A stretch of DNA of 64,000 bases from Lates calcarifer (Eukaryota > Chordata > Actinopteri > Centropomidae), in assembly GCF_001640805.2 (NCBI RefSeq), contig NC_066853.1, forward strand, positions 24,363,173 to 24,427,172. The letters run 5' to 3'. The notes under the pieces are model-generated. The model was not told where the DNA came from. It searched no databases and saw nothing but the letters and a program-made list of their open reading frames with translations. This document shows positions 39,006 through 50,509 of this stretch, in pieces. Each line of letters opens with the position of its first letter. The stretch's first letter is position 1. A program made the translations under genes and the position numbers.

Positions 39006-39297
39006 TTTAGTTATTCAGTTATTTTGAAAGAAAAAATGTTCTTTGGATTGTCTCTGCTAATGTTTTTGCTAAATTTGAGGTCTTTACATGCAACTTGTCA
39101 GAAAATCCTCCAAAAAAACAAACATTTAATCTTCCAAATACACACCTGCCACAGCAGACCATAGCAAACACACACACATACATACATCTATACATACAGT
39201 GTGAGACAGTCATGTGTTTTTCCCAGGAACCAAACTGCTCAGTCAGTGAGCAACTTTGGACACACACTGATTACTGATGAATGATTGTTAAGCAAGA

Positions 39298-39298
39298 G

Positions 39299-39332
<34 letters not shown>

Positions 39333-39449
39333 CATGTGTAGGTTCAAGATGATGTCATTCACTTAGACTCAGCCAAAAACATCTCAGTTATATCCATCAA
39401 TTGTTCTTTCACTGCAATCTCTTCACACACACACACACACACACACACT
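39298..39449. repeat. GT tract and CA tract facing each other
   Basis: (GT)n at 39298-39332 and (CA)n at 39425-39449, with about 90 bp of unique sequence between them. Confidence 0.9.
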
Positions 39450-41679
39450 GTTATGCTATATCAAACCTCACTGTATTACCAGATCAGCCCGTCGGCTGGC
39501 AGCGAGGCCCTGATTCAGCATTACATCACCCTTTCCTTGTCCAGGCCCTCAAGCCATACACACACAAACACACAATCAACCACATGCACACATGCATACA
39601 TGCGCAGAGCTAATTAGCAGGGTTATTAGAGAACATCCATCAAGCTGAGTTATTTTTCCTCAGCTAAAGTTTGGAAAGACAACATCATTTGTTCTGGCCA
39701 GTAGCAGAGAAACATGTGATCTGTAGCACGTCTGAAAACACAGGAGGACATTAGTTAGGTCACAACAGACACACTGGTCAGTTTTATTGATAGTAGATTT
39801 TAAGGCAGAGAGTAATAGTTTGTATTTTATAGTTAAAAATACATAAATAAAATATGAACATAACATGTTCATATGGGAATATAAAATATATATATTTTAA
39901 GATATGTTATTATACCTCAAATGAATAATGGCATGCAATGGAAACAAGTGCAACAAAAACACAGTATGTGCAATATTGGATAAAAAACATTTGTTTTTAA
40001 TTGAAATGTAGATTTTCTCATGGAAATATACTCAGAGTTTGTACATTTGACCATTTTAATTTCCACCTGCCACCAGAGTTTTATTTTTGTCAGGATGGAA
40101 CAGGATCAGTCCGGATCAGATGGGACAGTCAGGATGTTAAAACTCAGAGACTTTGAGCCTTAGCTTTTAAACCAGTATGGCAGAAGTGCTCAGAAAAAAA
40201 CTACAATTCCAGAATAAATCAGCAAACCCCATCATATCACGTAACACACTTGAAAGCTCTAGAACAACTAAATGGACCTGATCATGGCCTGATAATGTTT
40301 TCTCAACTACTGTTTCAAAAGCCAAGGATGGTCTTTGAACCTGTCATACCTTCACTGTCAGTTATTTCTGCTTTTTCACATTTTAACTCCAACCAATCTG
40401 ATTTTGCCTAATCTTCTGTTAACCAATCACGTTACTGCTTAAAACTGTTCCTTTCTGGTTTACTGGTCTTTACTATCACCAGTGTTCAGATTCCACTGAG
40501 GGATATGTATATACACCTTGTGGTATTTTAACACTGTAATGGAAATGAACAATTTAAAGGTGCGATCTATTGACAAAGAGAGCTTATTTACATAGAGTAA
40601 AGTGAGTAATGTCTCATAGCATATTAGGCGATGAATACTGACCAGCGATGAGAAAAAGAAAAGGGAGGGCTAAGGCAAAGGCTAAATTCACCTGGTGTGG
40701 AGCCTCCTGTCAGTGTCCATCACTTTATTAACACAATGTTTCAGTCCTCAGAACCTCACCAGGCAAAAACATACAGACAAACACCCTTTTTTCATACAGT
40801 TTTTGGTCCTATGCAAGAACTTTTGTGAAATTATGACCTGGAGATAAAGAGATAAATCATTTTTATTCTTTATTGTAGGTGTGTTAAAAAGACAGAGCTA
40901 GGCATGTTAAATAAAATCCTAAATGCAGGCATGACAGTGGCTTCCTGGAGGCCTGGTCCTTTGTTGCATGTCATCTCTCTGTCTCTCTCCTGACAATTCT
41001 TGTTCTCCTCTCAAGTGGACACTCTCAGTTAAAGGCAAAAAGCTCCCTACACCCTCAAAAAACTAATGTATTGTATTTATGTGTCTATCAGAATAAATGT
41101 CATGTTAGAATCCATTCACTCCACCATTCCCATGAAGTAGTGCTGGTCAGTTTAACAGTACTGTATGTAATCATTATGTCCACTGATGTGTGATTTATTA
41201 TTATTTTTTTTTTTTTCAGATTTAAAAAATCTATAATAGTAAACTAATATGTAACCACCATGTGACCTAAAGTAATAATAAACAATGAACAGTTTATATA
41301 TAACATTTCTCTGTAGTGATCAACTGCTGCACATGAAGCGGCTGCTATTTCTCTCTCTATCTGTACATTTTATTCCCATGTTCTCCTAAACTCCTCAGGC
41401 CTGGTGCTGTAAAACACGCACTGTCTCTAAGAAACATCCTGTCGACTACTTGCTTATTATCAAGACAGCTAAAACATAAAAATGATGAAGGGAAATTATT
41501 TCCTTCAGGTAGTGTAAATGTTGCCTAGGTGACGGGCTAAACATGTGAGGTACAGATGGCTGCAAGTGACTTTTACTTTGTGTATCACTCATTTTCAACC
41601 ACTTTTAATAGATTTTATGACACTTAGCACACTAGCATCTTACACTACTGTCACTCTAACTGTGTGTTTCTTCCCTCGA

Positions 41680-42130
41680 GCACGTTAGTGCCCAGGCTGT
41701 GCTTCTCTCTCTCTCTCTCTCTCTTCTACTGTCTCTCACTGCAGGGTTCTGCCTCCGGAGCTGCTGCTGCTCCCATGATCCAGCTCAACTGACAATGTTA
41801 CAACATTTAAACATTTAATTAGTGTTAGTCTTAGTGTTATTGCTATTAATGTTTCACTGTTCTGTCATTATTATTACTTTAGCTATAATAATAATAATAA
41901 TTATTATTATTACTATAGATTAGATGGCTAGATGTTCTGCTTGAGGTTTCTGCCTCTTAGAAGGAAGTTTTTCCTTGCCACAGTTGCCTAGTGCTGCTCA
42001 TGGTGGGAACTGTTGGATCTCTGTAAATTTCATAAGATAAAGAGTACGGTCTAGACCTGCTCTATATGTACAGTGCCTTGAGATAACTTCTGTTGTGAAT
42101 TGGCGCCATATAAAGAAAACTGACTTGACT
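41680..42130 (+). mobile_element. Family R element, longest plus-strand copy
   Basis: Carries a CT run, an AAT/ATT palindromic tract (41886-41913), 'aggaagtttttccttgccac', 'agtacggtctagacctgctc', 'gtgccttgagataacttctg' and a 'gccatataaagaaaactgac' end. The same order, reversed, occurs at 22520-22150. No coding frame. Confidence 0.6.
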
Positions 42131-45100
42131 GTAGGCATACACACTACACACACAGCTCTTACAGTTTATCTAAATGTTTTGTCAGGGTTGAACATAAAAC
42201 CCTGCGGGTGTTTTCATGAGCTGGAAATCCAGCCTAACCACACACTTGCCCGGACAAGAAAATTTGTGACACTGCGTCACATTACTTTGTATCTCTGTAA
42301 AGAGAAATGCAATCCAGTGACTCATGGTGGTATTGTAAACAGCAGAGGTTTGAATACTTCTGGATCAACCCTACACTGACCTGCTGTCCTCTGCAGGCTG
42401 CTGCTGCTCTCTGAGTTATACCTCAACTTAATGTGAAAGAGAAGAGGAGAGAACATATACAAATGTGAAAAAGGTCAGAGTTTCAAGTCTGTTGTGTAAT
42501 AATGTAAATTATTAATGTGGGGTCATTTGCAGTTTCTACCTTGTATACTTGTACCACCAGTCTAAATTATTAAATTCACTTTTGGGAAATACAAGATGAC
42601 GTGGCATACTAAAGTCTATCTGTATTATTGTACCACAAATTGCATATCATAAATATAAAGACATATTGTATTGTAAATCATATAGCTATTGTCAGTGAGA
42701 GTACTAATGTTATTGCCCTGCCTTAAAATACATTAGTAGGCTACATTAGTGGTAAGGATACAGGTTTATGGTACAGATATGAATTACCATTCATCTTATC
42801 AGACACCAAAACACTGCACAATGGTTTATAATACTCAGACAGCATTCTACAAGATAACTAGTAGAAATACAGCCTTCATATTAGCAAGTAATCCCCCTAT
42901 GAATGCATGTTAGATTGGTTAATACACCACCTTACCAGGCGGGGTCACCTTGCAGTGCAGCAAAAGTAGGATCTTTTTTATTTTTTATTTTTTTGCCAGA
43001 CAAATCTGCTTCTCTTACCAACAAGTAGCTGTAGTTTTCCTTTGATTTCTTTTGTCTCTTTGAGCTGCTCCCTGATCTTAACCAATACATTTTATTTGTC
43101 TAAACTTAACCAAACCTCAGCTGTAGCAGTGGCAGATCAGAAAATGTCATGAAACAGTGTTGAAGACCTGCCCCTTGAGTGTTGACTCTCAGGGATTTAT
43201 GCAGCACCACTGGTCTGGTATTACAAGTCAAACATAGATTAAACATGATTTCGGCGTCCTAAGTCCTACATGAAGTTTGAGGATTTGGAAAAAGCAGGAT
43301 TAAACAGAAACCACATATACCAGCACATACAATGAGATAGAGGAGGAAAAATGAAACATTTCAGTGGCAGAAAACACCGTTTACTGTGTCCTGACAATAA
43401 GTTGTGTCATTTCTAATTAACCAAAACACAAGTGTTGCAAGAGGAAAACTCACTCATGCACACACACAGTCAGTGTCTGTCTGTTCCATCTTCTAACAGT
43501 ACAAATGAGGTCATTCAGGATGAGTTTTATCAGGGCTCTGGAGAGCCAATAAATCACGAGTGTGTTGTCTTTGCACCATGCGTGCGAGTGTGTGTGTGTG
43601 TGTGTGTGCAACATAGACACACACTTGCAGAGAGAGAACATAACGCTTGTGTTTCCTTGAACTTCCCTTCTTGCTGTTTAACAGTCTGGGAATCTGTTCC
43701 TCTGACCTTTCCCGTGTTACGCTGTTGGGGAACTGCTCTGACCGTGACATCTAACTACACACACACACATCTGGCCTCCTCATTACAAATTAAACTGAGC
43801 CTAATCCCGGTGTCAGTGGGGCTTACGGTGTGGTTGGAACATGCAGTATTACCACAAAGTATTTTTTCTCCTCTGAACCTTTGACCCTTGAGTTGTTTAG
43901 ATCACCTCTCAGTATGGACCCGTCCTGAATGCTAGCTAATCATAAAATCAGTGATGGATTTCATTTAAGCAATAGTTGGACGTCTGCGTTTAAATTACAG
44001 TGTACAACATGCAGAGAGGAAAGAGAAGTCCATCCCTCAAACTTTTTCTGGATATCAGTCATCCTGCTGACAAGGCAGCTTTGACCATTTAATCAAAGAA
44101 ATGGTGGATAGGGAGGTTTGAAATATCAAGGCAAGGCTTGTAATATCAGCACTCACTTATTTGTTATTCCTCATATAGATGTCTTTAGTGTTGAAGAAGA
44201 AGGCATTTTTGTCCATAATTAGAATATTTTCCAACTGGACAGCAGACAGACCTGATATGGTATTATTTAACTAGAGGAGCTGGCACCACCTTCAAGTGTG
44301 AAACCTTACCAGCTGTCTGCCAACTGTCTGCTGTTTTGTGCTGGGCAGGCAGTGTACAGTGGGTTTAGAGGTGTTCAGTACAGAACATGCACTGTATAAA
44401 TGAATCAATGAATCTTCATCTGCTGATTCTACTGATTTTACACAGTTCAAATTAAGTTGACCTGTCATGAGGAGTACTATGCAAAACAGTAAAGGAAATA
44501 TGTAGGACTTTTGAAGTGTCGATGTCAATGAGGAGTACATGTAAACACACTGCTGGTATAGAGTTGTTGTCTGCATTTATTAAATAAATAAAAAAATCAA
44601 TATGTTATTATCCGGTAACTGCCATTTCAGCAAACCTTGCAGTGTCACTTTAAAGTGAGGTTAGTTTTTTTCTTCCCTGAGGAACACACACACAAACACA
44701 GGTGCATGCAAATGTAACTCGTTTCCACCTGACATCAGAAAGAGTTTAGTTTTCCAATGTTCATGACCAACATAAGGTCCAAACTGTTACTGTGTTGACA
44801 TCAACAAGTAACACTTTACAAAGCAGAGTGTGAACTATCCATGACACTCTGAAACCCAGTCCTACCCTGAGAGTGTTTACACTATGTGCCTTGCAAGTGT
44901 GTGTGTGTGTGTATGTAACACCCACTTACCCTTGAAGCTGGAAGCTTCCATTATGGAGGTATGGCACACAATGACGACATTTAAAACTTCACTGAGGAGT
45001 GTAGGGGTAGTCAGACATTGTAAACAGGCACACACACACGCAACGTCACACACACTCCTGTCTCTGAGGGCCACTATCAATTACAGTTATTCCCCTTTAG

Positions 45101-45607
45101 TTTCCATGTAAACACAAACAGAGGGAGAAATAAAAGTTAAAAATACTCAGTGCCATAATCTCAAACCAACTCCCTCTCAATCACGTCCCTCTGTGTTGCT
45201 CAATAAGGCTCCAATTCTCAGCTCTACTTTGTCACCAAATACATTTAATTGTTTTGTACTTTTGATACCACTACACAAACACATGCACAATCTTTTCTGG
45301 CAACAGTTTCCCAAAAACACAACCAAGAAATTCCCCCATGAACTGATTAGGCTATTTTCTACGAACATTTTTATGATGCTCGCTGCATAGCTATGCAATG
45401 ACTCAAGCTCGTTTTACGATCTGACTTAAATGTGGGTTCGCTGCACTGTATAAATCATATTTCTCTCTCTCTCTTACTCTCTTATGCAACTGTGATGTTT
45501 CAACATGAAAACCCAGAGTGTCCATAGCTGCTGGCTGATAGGAACAAGTTGTCAGCCAAGCCAGAAACTCCATGCATGAGCTCATCGCCTCCAAGCTGCT
45601 GCATGTA

Positions 45608-45642
45608 TTTTTTTTTTTTTTTTATTATTATTTTTTTATTAC
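45608..45642. repeat. Poly-T / AT-rich tract
   Basis: A T-run of about 23 followed by TTATTATTATTTTTTTATTA. Simple sequence. Confidence 0.9.
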
Positions 45643-46794
45643 ATGGTGAGATTTCATGCAGCCTGACCTCACCTGGCAGGGTAGACAGGTTGAGTTTGAA
45701 CATAAACTGAATGAGTCAAGGTCTGTCAGCAAGAACAGTGATGAAAATTAGCTGCTTTGCTTTTCCAAACACCCTTTGTGTTGAAAATCAGTCTGGTGTT
45801 ATTCCTGATCTGTCACAACAGCTCAGGAGAGGAGAGCCAGACGGTCGGACCATCATTAGAACTGTTTATTATTCAAAGATCATACGAGCGTTGCGCTGTT
45901 AACGCCGAGAGAGAAACAGAGGAACGAATAGCATGGAGGAAATAAAAGTCAAGTATTTGTGGTGAGGAGGAACAAGAAAAGGGGAGACTGGGGAGAAAAG
46001 AGAAGAGCTGAAGCCACGGACAGATTAAAGCTCAAACAGAAAGACCAACACACACGAACTCTCATAACACACTTAAACAGTGAATTTTCCACCAGCTCGT
46101 CTTCTTATGCGTGCAGTAGTTAAGTGTGTGGCCAGTGGTTTGGTCACAGGGTCTTGTGAACTACACACACACACACACACACACATACACATACACAAAC
46201 ACACATTTATGGACATTCCCTGCCCTTGACATGAGATTTCCAGTGAGTTTAAATTACCGGTCTGTGTGAAGTCAGTGGGATCAGAGGGTCAGTCTGCTAA
46301 CCTTATCCATACACTGTCACACAGCTACCCTTGATAAACTTGTATTGCCCTCAATCATCTGACTGATACACTGACATATGAGTAAACATGTGGTCCATCA
46401 CTGGAACAGAGGGTTGGCAAAGCATGTCCCACGTGCCACACTGTAGGTATAGAGTCTGTTTGATCTTAGTGAAAACCAAAGGTGAAATTAACAGACATTT
46501 GTAAAAATCCATCAAATCATTTGTTATGATCAAACTGAAGGAGGTGGAAGGTAATCCAGTTTCCACTATTATTACCAGATTTACAAAAACTCATATTAAC
46601 ACCTGCACCACCCAGAAAAAAAAAAAAAAAATCAGGTTCTAGATGTATTACATGTTTACTTTCAGTAATGCTAGCAGTCAACTAAATTGGCATAGTATAA
46701 CCTCTCCTGGTGGAAAAGTGGGTGGTAAAAATGTAGAAAGCCAAATAAAAGGCTGACCATCCTGACTTAACCCCTGTGGATTGATTGAGCCATG

Positions 46795-46985
46795 CTAATA
46801 CTGTGGCTGTCAGGATGGCAGGGTCGATTAGTTCACCACTTTAGTCCAGACTGAAACATCTCAACAACTACAGGATGGATTGCCATGGAATGTTGCACAG
46901 GCATTCGTGTTCCCCAAAATGTGAATCAAATCTCCGAATCGTCCTCTAGCACAACCATGAAGATGATATTTGTGCTTTAAACTCG
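46795..46985 (-). repeat. Interspersed fish repeat, family B, reverse copy
   Basis: The reverse complement contains 'tagttgttgagatgtttcag' and a following 'tctggactaaagtggtgaac' block, typical of family B. Confidence 0.55.
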
Positions 46986-46989
46986 CAGT

Positions 46990-47116
46990 ATATCCATCCA
47001 TCCATTATCTACACAGCTTATCTGTAAGGGTTGCAGGGCAGCTGGAGGCTATCCCAGCTGACATTGGGCGAGAGGCAGGGTATACAATGGACAGATCACC
47101 AGTCTGTCACAGGGCT
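46990..47116 (-). mobile_element. 5'-truncated tRNA-derived SINE tail, reverse copy
   Basis: Begins with the simple tail 'atccatccatccattatcta' and continues 'gaggctatcccagctgacat', the reverse complement of the SINE 3' half at 29350-29470. Confidence 0.7.
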
Positions 47117-48334
47117 ACTTCCAGTATATCTACAGTGGAATCAACCGTCCTCCAGCACCAGCCCTGGCTTGCCTCCTGTCCTGCAAACCAGCTTATCATC
47201 TTAAGATTTGCGACTGGATAAAGTCACTGTAATTACACAGAACTGATGCAACATGTTGTGTCTGGATGTTCATCATTTTCTCTGGAATGATCATTTGTTA
47301 CAGATAGATCCTGCTGTTAGTCTGTTGTTGACTTGAAGCTGTTTGCTTGCACTGGTCTTTTTCTACTCCAAACAAAGTGAAGATTTCCCCGCAGAGCTTT
47401 ACACTGTAACTGTAAACCTCTGTTCAAATGTCAGGACCAAACCAGACTCACAGAATCCTGCTACCAATATAGATGCATTTTCCACTGAAGCTGCCATGGC
47501 CAAGATTTTCTGCCTATTTTATTATTCTTTAACTCGACAGTTTTCATGCCAAATATAGCATTCACTATTCCAAGGTATCATTGTCTTGCCAGTTGAAAAC
47601 CCTCTTAAATAGCATGTAAGAAAGTATAGAGTTACTGTGTGGGGCAATTCATTCTTACATTTATTCTGTTTCTTGAATAGCATCTAGTGTCTTATTTTAG
47701 TATGTTGCTCAATTTTGGGTTTGGCCTGGTCACACTGACCATGTAGGCATTTTAGATATTTACATCCTGTAGCTGTGCTGAAAGCCTCGGTCTCTGTACA
47801 CAACTCTGCTTGGGAATGATGTGTCATTTTTCATCTTTTGTAAGTGTTGCACCATGTAGAGTGAGACAGGCCTTGAGTGTTCAATCATCAGTTCAAATTG
47901 TACGGTAGGAATCCCAAGACATCAGACATTGGTCTCTGCTTTGGGTTTTACATAATATATCATCAAACCACTCATTCATTTATTCAGGGTCATTTTACCA
48001 TGATGTCTGAAAATGCTTGACTAGCATCTTATCTAAAAATGCTGATGGTATCTGTTTAGGCAACCAGCAGTGTTGACCTTGGAGCTGATTGCATGTGTTT
48101 GTGTTTTTAGGGATATGTTGGATAGCTGCCTGTGAATTTTTAGGACTGTCTTTTTGTTCTTTTCTCTTCTCTTTGGTCATGGTGTTCCTTCAAAGGACAT
48201 CAAAAGGTCATTAATTCATTTTAGAATTTGACTTTTATGACTTTTATCTCCTCTCTCTTTCTCTCCCCACACACATTCTCTCTCTTTCCCTCTGTGTCTC
48301 AGTGACAGGTTTAGTGCGGCCCTACTCCGTTTGT

Positions 48335-48335
<1 letters not shown>

Positions 48336-48415
<80 letters not shown>
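48336..48415. repeat. Compound (CA)n(TA)n microsatellite
   Basis: About 22 CA units run directly into about 18 TA units, uninterrupted. It produces the poly-Tyr/Ile and poly-Thr/His pseudo-ORFs seen on both strands. Confidence 0.95.
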
Positions 48416-48420
<5 letters not shown>

Positions 48421-49697
48421 TCCCTTAGGGCACAGGGTACTGGGAGCACATACACAAGCACACATCTGGTATCAGTCTGCATAAAAGTCTGTTTATCTGT
48501 GTAAATGGACCTGACTGACCAGTTTAGCTGCCCTCTCTGTGGACATGTCTGAGTTCCTCTTCATCAGGCCACTTCAAAGCTGAAGACAGACATATACAAG
48601 ACGTGAGGGTCAGTATGTTTTATGAGGATAAGTGTGTGTCTCTAATGAGAGGGCCACAAAGTTACATGAAAGCAGATGATTGTTGGAAGTTTTACAAGAG
48701 GCTTTGATTTTACTTGTGTGTTTGCAGAGTTGAGTGCAGGTAGAGGACCAATCAACAGAAAGAGAATTAATTACACAAAACAGTTTCTGATTTAAGGCCT
48801 ATATTTATCAAAGTTCAAAGAATTACTCCAAAGATAGCTTTAAAGCTAATTTGCCAAAGCAGGAGTCAGAAAGTTCTTTGCTAAGAGTGAATAATAAGAT
48901 ATATTCACCAAGTGACAGTACAGTGAGGTGGAAGAGAGCCTTCCTTATCATGATTATCACAGAGGAACAGTCAATCAGAAACAAGAATCTGCCATTAATC
49001 TTCCCCATTTTTTATTCTTTTAAAACATCAGTTTTCTCAGTGATGTATGATTCTTCAAAAGCATATCTTTTGAATTGTGTGGGATTTGTGTAAGATTTAA
49101 TATATCCAGTAAGTGATACATGAAATTACATTAGTTTATGTAAAGGGGGATTAAATAGAAAATGTCTTATAAAAGCTAAACTGGACAGGGGTAGTTGGAT
49201 TAGTTTTGCCAGAAAAAAAACAGCGGATAAGGGAAAGTTAGTATCACAGTGGCAACTACAAACAATAAAGATTTATGGAACGTGATTGAGAGCAGCAGCA
49301 GCAGGAGCTAAATTCTCCTCTGTTTTTACCCCAGAGGAGAAAAAAACATAACATCCTAACAAAAGTGTGTTTGGCAACTGCATTGTGGGTTAAAATATCC
49401 TGATGTATTGATACTGCATCAAAAATGTACTGTTCATTTATTTCAAAACAAGTCTCTGGGGGTTTATGCACAGCTGTGCTGCAGCCATGTTAAGACACCT
49501 CTGGAACTCTCTGGAGTGTTTTTATGTCAAAAGACACTTTATAAACAGCTTTATTAAGTTTGTACGTGAGAGTAAAGGATTTTTATTTTTATCTTTTGCT
49601 TAAATCCAAAGTTTCACCTAGCAAACTGTTACATACGAGCTGAGATCTGCACAGAAATTTGGACATTTCAGACTCTCAGAGTTTTCTGCAAGAACAC

Positions 49698-49703
49698 TTT
49701 ATT
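49698..49703 (-). terminator. Candidate poly-A signal for the tapasin-like gene
   Basis: AATAAA on the minus strand about 810 bp after the stop codon; another lies at 49582-49587. No nearer canonical signal was noticed. Assignment is tentative. Confidence 0.3.
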
Positions 49704-50509
49704 CACTCACAAACGTCCAAAAATAATGTAAAAACTGCCTGATCATTTTTTTGAATCAATGTAATGATAACAGTGCTTGGTGTGTAATTATTTAAACAAT
49801 TTAATTATTAATCTACAGTCATTTGTACATCATTTAACAATAAACCAGCAGGTTTTCTGACATTCAAGATTCACTCCAGTTATACTTCATCACAGGACCT
49901 CTGTGGAGTTTTCTTGAAAACCGTTGTGATGTGCTGTGTGTATCCTTGAGGTCTGGCAAACATGTTGAATGTATTTACTTCCTCACAAAACATTTACAAG
50001 GCTGATGTTTCAAATATTTTAAATAATAATTTTTTACATCTATGTTTGCTAGCAAGCTGTCTTTTTCTGCTTTGTATCATCATACATTACCACCACCTGT
50101 AGATCACTGGAAGTGTGAAACCATCACAGCAGGAATGTGTGCCATGTTGTCTTTACACTTGTATTGCTGTATTGTCAAAGAGTGCTCCATAGTGCTGATA
50201 CTACTACTGGTCAAAAACTCCACCAGGTACCTTTAAACTGCTCATCACCAGTGTGGCAGTGCATGGACTGCTGTCCAATCAAGACCAAATATTTACTTCA
50301 GCATTCAACATCTATCATGAGTGAAATCACAGCAAAATCAAAGCAACTTGAAAACCCTCTGCTAGTTTCACAGAAACCTAAACTCACCTTTTACAGCAAA
50401 CAAAAATCAAACCTCTAAGACATTCTGAAATAAAAATCAATGAGGGAGGAGTGTGGGAGACAGTCTGCCTTCACTGGTGCTTGTGATGCTCTGCTCAGGT
50501 CACCGGGTC

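Larger units (their letters stand above)
26400..49580. other. Gene-poor interval between smtnl2 and the tapasin-like gene
   Basis: About 23 kb in which I recognise no protein-coding exon or structural RNA on either strand. Open frames here are short, lack family similarity, or come from CA/GT tracts. Recognised contents are the repeats listed separately. The stretches 26.9-27.8, 28.0-29.1, 31.0-33.0, 35.0-36.0, 36.9-38.9, 39.6-41.6, 42.2-46.7 and 47.2-48.3 kb look like ordinary AT-rich unique DNA with minor simple repeats. A spliced lncRNA or a distal enhancer could not be detected by reading alone. Confidence 0.7.

Noticed and set aside
43432..43884. 150-codon plus-strand frame
   Set aside because: Contains microsatellite-derived Cys/Val and Thr/His runs and no family motifs; no conserved splice context.
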